Assembly: GCA_009801085.1 (NCBI GenBank)
Contig: VNWV01000028.1
Span: 103,362 to 167,361, forward strand
Direction of reading: 5' to 3'
DNA from: Lasiodiplodia sp. COLG20
Lineage: Eukaryota; Ascomycota; Dothideomycetes; Botryosphaeriales; Botryosphaeriaceae
DNA: 64,000 nucleotides
Shown here: piece after piece, positions 44,801 to 54,006 of the stretch
Position numbering within the stretch: position 1 is the first letter of the stretch
Layout: each line of letters begins with the position of its first letter
The notes under the pieces: model-generated
The model's input: the letters and a program-made list of their open reading frames with translations, nothing else
Told to the model about the DNA's origin: nothing
The model's database searches: none
Made by a program: the position numbers and the translations under genes

Positions 44801-45773
44801 CAAATTTACTTCGGCACTTCTAACTTCCATGAAGGTGACATCGGCCTCAGATTTCAGAGCGAGGAGGGCGGGCTGGACAGACGGAAGCTCTCTGCTGCTC
44901 ACAAGCAGGTGTACCCCGGGTAGACACCAACCAGTAAGTGTTTCAATGAACTCTAGAGTATCTTCGAGCTCTTTGCTTTCATCTAATGCATCGATGATGA
45001 TGAAAACAGAACGGTGTAGCTCCAGAGTGTCTTTGAGTAGAGAGTAAAGTTCGTCGAAGTATGGCTCTCGGTTACCTTGATTCGCATTCTTGTAAAATTT
45101 TTCGACCCTCCTTCGTGTAATGTCAGTTGACGCCCCGATTTGATGGACAAGGCTTCTCAACAAAATGTCGAAGAGCTGTGTCTGTGGCTCGTTAACTGTG
45201 ATATAGTAATGAGCTACTACGACATCCGCTTGATCGCATTGCTCGTGTATCAATTGTCGGGCGACTGAGGAGCTGAGTAGCTGTAAGTTGAATTCAAACT
45301 GATGGAATGTGAAATTTGTACCATAGAACTGTCTTGCCACAGCCCACTATACACTGTCAGCAGTCATTCAATAGACACGAGGCTCATTGGGTTTACTCTT
45401 TCCGCGTAGCCATATTATCGAATTGGGGCTTTGTTTCCATCTTGCTAGTTCGGCACTTTCTATGAGCCACCGACCTGTGCTTTGATCTTTTCTCTCGCGT
45501 TGGATCCGGTTGTATAGGCTGGTCTGATCGAGCTCAGGGTTGGGCATGAAAATCCAAGACCTCATCTTAGACCACTGCTCATCTGCAGCCTCATGGTAGT
45601 CTAGAAAAGGTGAGTACAATATGTTCAATTTTTTATTAACGCACTCACGAATTGTGTTGCCATATTGTGCGTACTGAGGGCCAGAGCCTTAATTAGTAGT
45701 CCTAATGCCACTGTAGCTACTTGCTCCCCCTAGCGATACCATGGTGATGCATCCAGTGCGTTGGACAGATCAT
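41826..45773 (-). CDS. NLR-type protein: R0-like N-terminal motif, NACHT NTPase, C-terminal HET domain (apparent frameshift)
   Basis: Seven exons on the minus strand: 45773(or 45752)-45740, 45687-45649, 45600-45397, 45346-45322, 45272-44694, 44640-43463 and 43409-41826. Phases agree at every junction. The short N-terminus carries GSGPQYAQYGNTIHY, like a HET-s-type amyloid repeat. The NACHT core has IIWLRGK then GCGKTVL (Walker A, on a 25-nt exon), FIIIDALDES (Walker B) and LPKTLDETYELFL. After ~200 residues of helical region comes a complete HET protein: CIACKEI...GSRCPMC, RYTTLSYCWG, LGIRFLWVDRLC, RRAWILQEI, RYIAGLWVTDF. Near 42345-42348 the frame must shift by one base to continue into FPTWSWAFGEG. 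Otherwise it stops at 42262. A 61-nt GT-AG intron could also switch frames but would delete the conserved AGLW...LLW block. Expected role: sensor that triggers a HeLo executioner. Confidence 0.78.
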
Positions 45774-46219
45774 CAAAGCGAACAAGGAGAAATCTCTGAC
45801 AGATGTCTGCACAGTGGGATGTGGCCCTCACGCATTCGCACTTATGCCCGCCCTTGTGTGCCCCATCAGAGATTTGCGTTACCCGGCGGATATGAGTCAT
45901 CCGCTGTGGAGAGCTTCAGCCGTGGGGAATAGGAAAACAAACGCGCCCTCGAGGAGATCTGCAAAATTTTCACTGCGGGGCAATTGGACATATCCTAGGC
46001 ACCCATGCCGGTTGATCACGGAAGGTGCTGCCCCGAGACGAAACTGTCTCCATACATAAGCGACTTATGGCCCCCACCCAAATGGACCACAGCCATCAAT
46101 CATGATTGGCGCAGCAAGGATGAGATAACGCAAGCCCTAATCATCCAAGTCACGCCACAGCTTGGGTTCGTTACTGACGACACCAAAGCTCTTCTCTTTC
46201 AATACCAGTCAACAGGAAC
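45774..46219. promoter_or_regulatory. Shared divergent promoter of the NLR and HET-S-like genes
   Basis: Only ~446 bases separate the two start codons, so both genes are probably driven from this stretch. No convincing TATA box on either side and no other gene. Confidence 0.5.
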
Positions 46220-47086
46220 ATGGCAGAAGCTGCAGGACTCGGCATCGGCGTCGTCGGCCTTGCCGGCTTGTTCAGTACCGCCGTCCAGTAGTTCGAATAC
46301 GTCCAGATCGGAAAAGATTTCGGAATCGATTTCCAGTCAGCCCAACTGGAACTTGACATCTGTCGGCTGAGAATCCTTCGATGGGGTGATGGCGTGGGGC
46401 TCACAGCAGTGTCTACTGAGGCGCGAGCTCTACCAGCCACAGTTGGTGGATCGGCCCAGGACATTCTCTTGGCTGAAAGGACTCTGGGGCAGATCAACGC
46501 TCTGTTCGAGAAGATCGACGTCGCATCAAGGAGGTACATCTCTACGCATACTGCAAGCACCGTCTACGATCCCGATCATGACATGGACCAGAAGCACATG
46601 AATCTGCGCCAGATCATGCAACATCTGGCAGGGAAACGGCAACGGACCATACCTGTTAGAAAGAAGTTTCAGTGGGCAGTTCACGGAAAATCCAATCTTG
46701 ACAGGCTCATCTCGGATGTCAAAAGTTTGACTGATGCTTTGACAACAACATTCGAGGTGACCAAGCCCAAGCAGCAAAGCCTTGCTGAGATTGAAGTCGA
46801 AAAGTTTCAAGATGATAGCCTTCCTGAGCTCGAAGCCACGTCGAGAGAATTCGACCCGATCTTCAACCAAGCGGCCGGGAAGGAAATCAAAACGCGGCCA
46901 AGCTATGAGAATCAGAAATTCGAAGTACTGGACGGTGCAAAAGCTTTAAATGGCCATTTTGTGGACAGCGGCTACAATGGCCCGAACATCACATTCGACT
47001 ACACCTTTGAGGACTGGAAAGCTTCGGGAGAAGGTAGTAGGGTGCACAACGGAACAAAGTTCGGCGGGAAGGATCCTTTCGATTGA
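46220..47086 (+). pseudogene. HET-S-like protein: HeLo domain plus HRAM amyloid tail, interrupted by an in-frame stop
   Basis: One uninterrupted frame of 288 codons except for a TAG at 46289-46291 (codon 24); P. anserina HET-S is 289 residues. The start MAEAAGLGIGVVGLAGLFS is the glycine-rich membrane-inserting helix of HeLo domains. The stop sits directly before FEYVQIGKDFG, where relatives usually have Cys. The HeLo body continues (QLELDICRLRILRWGDGVGL; KKFQWAVHGKSNLDRLI) to about residue 230. The tail holds two repeats, GAKALNGHFVDSG and GEGSRVHNGTKFGGKDPFD. The second resembles the HET-s R2/C-terminal loop. HET-S proteins kill by membrane insertion after amyloid templating. With the stop, the killing helix is cut off. 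No sensible intron removes it. Sequencing error or readthrough are alternatives. Confidence 0.85.
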
Positions 47087-48320
47087 AAACTTGTTTGCTC
47101 AACATGTCAATCTACTCAAGTTTACTCTATTTAAGCAATATGTTTTCCCACTGCTGTCGAATAAATGGCAATTTCTCCAAGAGCCTGATCAATCAATACG
47201 AGCGCTATGCCAGCCCCCACTCTTCAGTGGTTCCGACTCCAGCTGAAGTCACGAGCACTGTCGGGTGCATGTGGTGCAGGCAGCAGCAAACAACCTTCCT
47301 TTAGCTTGCTGACCGACAAGGCTGCCGTTTTGGGGGCTCTACGCCATTAAACCCGAAATGAGTAAATTGACCGATGCAACAACGGAAATGTTGCTGTCGT
47401 TGTCAACGATCAGACTAAGCAGAGTTTAGACGAAGTAGTCATATAGTTAATGCTTTCTGCAAAGGAAGAAGTGCTGAGCTGACGTGCTTGAACGCCAGGA
47501 TGTGTGAAGAAGCGTAGGATTCCCCACTCATTCAACTGCCGGTCATTCTTCATCAGTTTCTTTTTGGCATTCGGATGCTTTCTTCCCACCACAATGATAA
47601 ATTCCAAACTCGTCAACCTGGTGACCCAGTTCTCTACGACTCCTTCAAGAATATTTCCCTATCCTTTTTAGCAGCTTCAAGCCGGTTCCAGTGAACATCG
47701 AATGGAAAGCAGCCCACGGAAAAGGCTCTCTACTGCAGGCTGTGTGGGTTGATATATGGATATCTTTCTAGTAATCCACCCATGGATGATATCCGCAGTC
47801 TGGGGGCGATATTCCTGTCATTACGTCAGAAGCCTTTTGCTGAACCTTTATTATTTAATACAAGCGATGAAGCAATAAAATATAGACTAGCGTTTTTGTA
47901 TTTTAGTATAGTATGTAATAAAGCAAAGAATATATACGGTATTATTCCATGGCCGTTCTTTTTAACTTGGTGACATACTCGAAAGTGGAACAGGGACAAG
48001 TCCCGTAGCGGCAGGTAAGTTACGACTCAGTAAGGGTAAGGCGGAAACGTTATACAGAGATTTTAGACTACCCAGTCCTGGTTACAGCTGCAATATCTCC
48101 CGTTTTTAACAGTATTATTATTATTACGTTGATCCAAGCTCTAAGTCAAATACGTAAGCATGAGAGGCTTTTGTATATGCAAAGCCAGATTGGAAAAGCA
48201 ACAACCGAGCAAGCATCTCTTTACAGACAAAGAACATCTTACCCAGCTACCAACGCCGTCGTATACTGGAAAGGAAGTTTGCAATTCGTTCAGCAATTGG
48301 AGGAAGATGGGGTTGCAGGG
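47087..48320. other. AT-rich gene-poor stretch
   Basis: About 1.2 kb downstream of the HET-S-like gene. 47850-47960 and 48050-48130 are strongly AT-rich with TA-dense sequence, suggesting point-mutated repeat DNA. No gene seen. Confidence 0.55.
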
Positions 48321-49739
48321 CTACGACAGTCCCTGTTTCTGGAGAAGAATATCCAACCCAACAACGGAATCCTGCCTGTCTACCACCACAGGATCCGTCA
48401 CTCTTGACTTTCTAATGTTATCTTCACCTATACTCCACACCCTTTTAAGAATCGCAGAGACCCTCCGCACAAACCCATTGTACGACACGTTCCACAGATC
48501 GTCCAAGACCTTCTCGAAACCATTCCTATGCTCCTTTCGCAGTGCCGCCACACCAATCACCAACAAAGGCCAGCATAACGGCTCGGCAAGATGATAAGAC
48601 ATATCTCCATGCGTCTCCACATCATGCGCAGAAACGAAAGATCGTCTGGACAGTAGCCTCCACGCTTCATGAATCCTGGTTTGGATATCAGGATTCGCTG
48701 CGGTAGTTCCAGGATGCATTATCTTGGTGAGCATAACGTCCAGTGCCAGAATGTACAGGCGTGGAGTACAGTCCTCAGCCAGGAAGGGATTGGCAACGTC
48801 CTCGCCGCCGAAGTGAAGGAAAGAGGCTGCGTCGAAGAGAGCCTTGATCTCAATGATTCTGTCATGGCACGCCTGGGCCTGAGCCATGTCTAATATGCCA
48901 AGAGGGGTCTTGCGTGCCAGAAGCGTGATTTGGTATACGAGCGAGTACAGTCCGGGTATGGGTCGGAGGAATGATGAACTGGGGAAGGGGTCAACATCCT
49001 GGGGACCAGGGTGAACTCTTTGTACATAAGCGTCCAGTCCCTCCATATAGTTGTTTGTCGAGAGCCTTTGCATGTCTGGTTCAAAGATGGCTCTCGTAGC
49101 GATGTGATAAACGGCCAAATCAGCTTGCTGCCTAAGAAAAGCCATTCGAGCCTTCGATCCGCGATTGGCCGCGAGGTTTGGCGTAAGCGCCTGCAAGAAG
49201 GTACAAGAAGAGTAGAAATGCACCATGAGAGAGTCTTGGCGGTCTGACAGCCTTTCTTCAAAAAGTCCAGCGAAAGTGACTGCGCAAAGAACTGGATCTT
49301 CTGGCAATGTCATATTGGCTACACTGTTTCGGATACCTCGGATTGCCTGTCCGTAGTGTTCGAGAGCAGATGTGCTGAATTCTCTTTGCCTCTGAGCAAA
49401 GTGATGTACTACTAACGCCAGAATAGCATCCATGAGCCATGGCACTTGCAGTGCAAGGGATAAGCAGTGAGAGCTGTCTCGGTAGAAGGGATGAGAGCGC
49501 CCATCACAGAGCGTTGGACCGAATATCGAAACGAAATAGGCAAACGTGGATTTCTCGCTTGTAGAACGGAAGCCGGAGTGTCCCGCAATGTTCCGGGATG
49601 GCGGAGGAGTCCAGTGTGGAGGATTTGGTGATCTGCGGCGTAGCTGTGCCGGTTGAGCTAGTAAGGTATGCTGATATAGCTGCAGGGAGTCGGGAGCAGA
49701 ATCACGCCATATGCACTCCGCATTAAGAACGGAGATATG
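48321..49739 (-). pseudogene. Fungal-specific transcription factor domain protein lacking its DNA-binding N-terminus
   Basis: An open minus-strand frame of 473 codons runs from a stop at 49740-49742 to 48321 without any ATG in its first ~100 codons. The protein has the features of the fungal_trans_2 (Pro1/ARG81-like) region: GFRSTSEKSTFAYFVSIF, LQVPWLMDAILALVVHH, RNSVANMTLPEDPVLCAVTF and RIHEAWRLLSRRSF. Such factors normally begin with a Zn2Cys6 cluster. None is visible in the 260 bases upstream, where a DUF3176 relic lies instead. Either a distant first exon is missed or the 5' end was lost by rearrangement. A late internal start (ATG at 49433) would give a protein without DNA binding. Confidence 0.65.
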
Positions 49740-49978
49740 TCAACAACATCTCTAATGTCCGCTATCCACGGTCTATGGCTTCTCACCGAAGGGATTGCTT
49801 AAAAGTATAGCGGATGATGCGAGGATCCGGCCTTCCGTATGTACACCGAAAAAGTGTTTGAAGGAAATGGTCTTCTGTCATTGGTTGTTCGATCAAAGCA
49901 TCCTCGCGCTTGCGTCGATCATTCAATCAGACTTCTTTCCGCGCTCGTATCGGTGCCCAATCAGACTTGTTTCCCCTA

Positions 49979-50217
49979 TTAGTGGATCACTTGCTTAAAT
50001 GTCTGGCTCATGCTAAATGAATCTTGCATGAGCTCCATGCTTTGCTGCATTAAATTGGGACCGAGGCTGGCTTTGAACGGAACGAAGCGGGGTGCATGAG
50101 CGGCGGTTGGCGTGAGTCGCCACGGCGTACTCGAGTACATGTCGACGGTGTCGTCCTGCGTTTCGTTGGGGTTCGGGCTCAGCGCCACGTCTTCAGTGGA
50201 GTACGCTTGTATCTCGC
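49979..50217 (-). pseudogene. Relic of a DUF3176 gene (exon 3 fragment)
   Basis: Minus-strand reading gives EIQAYSTEDVALSPNPNE and DDTVDMYSSTPWRL, nearly the same as exon 3 of the intact DUF3176 gene (EIQAYTTEKIVLSPNPNE, DDNVDMYSSTPWRL). DNA at 50109-50217 aligns with 14147-14259 with about a dozen differences. Downstream of WRL the two diverge, and the relic frame stops at 49979. No other DUF3176 exon is nearby. Confidence 0.85.
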
Positions 50218-50669
50218 AGGAAGTAAGTCAACTCGGAGGCGTGCTCAACGGATCACATGTTACCATTGAGTACAGACGAGCACGACTGCGTCCCATGTAC
50301 AACCAATACGTGGGAAAAAAATTGGATCAAACTTATTTTGAGTTCAGTGCCTTCCGGGTTTCCACTTGTCTCAAGATGTAACAAGGCTTTGCTGATACGA
50401 CGCAGTACTTCTCGATAGGCTGAGTCTTTGGTGTAACGGATACAATGCCCACCAAAAGGATGGGTAAAGAATATTGTGCCATCTCATGACGCAACTGGGC
50501 GATACATTACTGCCTTTTAAACAGGATTCTTGTACATTCAGCAGTTAAAGGTCTACTCTGCATACCATCTTTGTTCTTCCTTCTCTACTGAAATTCTAAA
50601 TACGTCTTGAAAAGGTATGAGCCAAATGGCATCTGGGTAATTACATATGAATATGTTACGCGATTTCAC
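50218..50669. other. Intergenic, no gene seen
   Basis: About 450 bases between the DUF3176 relic and the 3' end of the homeobox gene. Only short frames. Confidence 0.55.
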
Positions 50670-53380
50670 CTAAGGCTGACCCACGCTCAAGCCAACAGAA
50701 TTATCCATATCTTCACACCCATTCGCGTGGCCGCCCTTAGGATTCGACGATGAATTGTCCTGCAATAAACCTATATCACGTTTGAATTCTCGAAGCCAAT
50801 CGGCATTATCAGCTGGAGTTTGGTTCCATGGGTCATCGCTGGCAGGCGTGGATTAGCGACCTTCGCTTTGGACAGGACAAGAGCATGACAGACGACGACA
50901 TGTACTTACTCATCGAACATGATCCATCGCGCCTGGTATTGAATCTCCTCATCCGTAGGTACATGGCTATTCGGGTTCCGGGCGGACATGGTGCTCGCGA
51001 CAAAGCGGGAGAGCTCTCGGGCGAGACGTCTGTAACAGTTGTCATCGCTAAGAAAGAAGGGAATGGAAGTTTCCACCCAGTGGCCAGCGTCAGATCCGAT
51101 TGCAGAACCGCCGCTAGCTGCCGTGTCGCTGAGATTGACAGACGTCATGGACATCGGCTCTCTGCATGGCGAACCATCGCTCGGAATGGTCGAGCCGCTA
51201 TTGAACGTAGTGGCGGGACAGTGTTGGGCCGACGAGCCGTCCACAGGATCGAGACCCGCACGCTGACGAAATGGCGCAAGCCAGTGCGTTGAGCCATTGA
51301 TCAGCCCGGTCAATAAGCCGACGAATGTCTCTGAAGGATTTGGCGACATTGCTTCCATGCGCCCGATGATGCTGCATGCTTCTCGCTGGAGCTCGCCATC
51401 TCCTATCCCAAGGTTGAGCAGATTCAATGTCTCGGCATACTCGCGTAGCTGGGCCTCCATGTTGCATGCTTCAAAGATTCTATCTTTGCCGACAATAATG
51501 AGTTGAGTAATGCGGGACTTTGCGGCGGCTTTCATGGGGCGGATGCGTGCTTTCCTGGTGATTTCCTCCGAGGACATGAGGACATCGCGTAGCCAAGATG
51601 GTGCCGGTGTCGTAGGGTCTCGTGAAAGCAGGTCGGAACCGAAAATGATACAACAAGCCTCGTACTGGAGCTCTTCATCTGAAGGACTCCGGTGGTTTGC
51701 ATTGACGTAGTTGGCTACGAAGTACTCCAACTCCAACTGGAGCAACTCAAATGCACTAGTCGGGGTTTCGGGCGGTCCTTTCTGCGTAGTCCATGGCCAA
51801 GGCGAGTTCCGTTCATACTGGATCAGGTCTACAAGTCGGCTGTTAGCCAGCTTCGGAGGCAACGCTGAGGAACACTTACACGGAGGCATAGAGTTTTCTA
51901 TCATGGCAAGCACGGGAGCCTCGAACCCCCAGCCACCCTGCCAATCGGCAATCGATTTTCCGTTTTTAAAGTGCTCAGCCAGATGGTTTCCTCGATCAGT
52001 CCACGTGCTGAAAACGATGCCACAAAAGCCGCAACGGGACCGAATGTCTCGGCTTTCGCACTTCCATTGCTCCATCGGCCACTTCATAAAATTTGCGTTG
52101 TGCACTAGCTTCAGGTGTTGTCGTAGATGATCTTTCCGATAAAATGTCCGATCCTCTAGCGGGCGCTCCTGGCAGGCAGCGGAGTCATGGTTGTTGAGAT
52201 GGTTCTGATCCGGATTCAGTTCTCCGCAGTAGACGCAAACCGACACTGAATTGTCATTCACCATCGTGGGCCCGCATGGTGAGCACTGCCATTGCTCAAG
52301 CGACAGGTGTAGTGACTTTTCGTGCCGCTCCCAATTATGCTTGCTTTTAAATGTCTCGGTGCAGAATGTGCACTGAAAAAGATGGAAAGCTTGAGATAAA
52401 GAGTGGGTACCCTTTTCTTTAGGCCTGTTACAACCACGCCGTCGTCGTCTACGCTTAGTAGTTTTTCTGAGGTTGTCGACTGGTAGAGGCGAGGATTCGG
52501 AAGTTTGGGAGTGAGCGAAGGAGACGGAGCTTCTGCTAGAATGTGAAGTGCCTGCACTGCTGGCAGACAGGTCGTTGTGGAGCGAGCTATCCAATGTGAA
52601 GGTGTGGTGTGAGTCGTTTATATCCGTTGGGACGGCCGACACTGCGCGGGCAATTGCGGAGACGCTAGCGGGTTCATGCTCGGGCGGCGAGTTCTGCCAT
52701 CGCTGTAAAGGGTTCATGTTTTCAAAAGGGGCAGGAGAATCGCATCGGCGGGGTATGCCGATGGAGGGAGAACGTATTGTCGCGCTCTGCTGAGATCGGA
52801 ACTTCATGCGTCGGCGCGCGTTTGCGAACCAAGTTGCAATTTGTTGCTTGCTAAGTCCTGTTTGTCTCTCGAGAATCTCTATATCTCCAACAGTAGGGTA
52901 TGGTGTTTGCGCATGGCTAAAAAACCAAGCTTTCAATACCCTGATTGAGTTTGAGGAAAACCGCTTTCCGATCTTGGGAAGTGCTGTTACGTCAGCACTT
53001 TGATGCTGTTTGCTGCTATTGGATTCGCTATCCGGGAGCTCAATCGGCTGGTGGTTCCCCATGTACGAAAGTGGAATGGTGTTGCCGCGCTCGTGGATCC
53101 CTGGGTGGACAGTCTGCATTGTGTTGTCGTTGAGCCTGTGTGGTAGATCGAGTTGGCTCGAAGACTCAGTGGAGGCTGGGCCATCCTGTTGCGGTGGCGC
53201 AAGGCCTGGTAACAATGACCACCCCGAGTCCTTGGATTGCTCAGGATCCTGAAGAGAATTCGTCCGCCGGTTGAAAGTGTCGAACTCCGGGAGTTGATCC
53301 ATATCAAGAGGGATGGCCAAACCGATGCCAGAAGCTGCCCTCAGCTCATCGAACAATTCGTCATGGCGTCGCTCCATCAT
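50670..53380 (-). CDS. TALE-type homeobox plus C2H2 zinc-finger transcription factor
   Basis: Exons (minus strand) 53380-51880, 51828-50910 and 50838-50670 give 862 residues. The homeodomain is at about residues 139-195, with the TALE three-residue insertion (AQTPYPTVGDIEIL) and the recognition helix QIATWFANARRRMKF. A basic KRRRRRR stretch follows near 310. C2H2 fingers follow: FQCTFCTETFKSKHNWERH (~337), CVYCGELN...HLNNH, RKDHLRQHLKLVH and CGFCGIVFSTWTDRGNH. The C-terminus ends in the DDPWNQTPADNADWLREFKR block common to this fungal family, encoded on a short last exon after a donor hidden at the apparent stop GAGTAAGT. Intron 1 (51 nt) is stop-free. It is a nuclear DNA-binding regulator, probably of development. 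Confidence 0.92.
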
Positions 53381-54006
53381 ACCTCACCGTTCATTCGTGT
53401 CACCGTCCAAGCCTGCACTATACAAACTGTAGGAGAATGGGTAGGCTTCGAGCCGAGGATTGGGAATCATGCATAGCGAGGTCTGGCAACAAAAGACCCA
53501 CAAAAACCATGTCAATATCGCCCTTGGGAGTAAAGCTCCGAAGTCGGACCCGCTTGTGCGGGCCGGAGATTGCGGGGCTGCTAGTAGATCATGTGAAGCC
53601 CGTGCTAACTTTTAAGTGCCGATAAGACGCCGGCAATGCGCCCAAGACGTTCGTTTTTGCCGCAAACATCTAGGCGGTCCTATTCCTAGCCTATCGGTTC
53701 CGGTAGAGGTTAGGAATAATTTCGATCTATATGGATGCTCCTTGGCTCAGACGTTTATTCATAGTCGAAGAAATAGATATCTCGTATTCTTTACCGCGGA
53801 ACTTGAGCTTAGCGGCGTCCGAGCTTAGCTGGTGGGTGAAGAAGGGCGAGGGGCCAAAGAGATTGCTACTGTCTTCAATACCGCCCGCATTCAGCAAGAT
53901 GTCTGCTGATTTTTTCAAAAACACCTTGACAGATTTAGACACCTGTAGTAGGATATAGAATTGAATCAGAAACTCAAAATTAACTATCTAATGATAATAA
54001 ATAGCA
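53381..54006. other. Intergenic, no gene seen
   Basis: About 625 bases holding the homeobox promoter and the 3' end of the ValRS gene. Overlapping 70-75 codon frames at 53727-53958 on both strands are unassigned. The last part is AT-rich. Confidence 0.5.

Noticed and set aside
46226..46291. An intron removing the TAG from the HET-S-like gene
   Set aside because: The only frame-keeping GT-AG choice (GTCGTC...CAGTAG, 42 nt) has a poor donor and would delete the conserved glycine-rich helix.
51900..51945. GGGGGTTCGAGGCTCCC on the minus strand resembling a tRNA T-arm
   Set aside because: It lies inside the homeobox/C2H2 factor coding frame (GGWGFEAPVL) and has no other tRNA arms.
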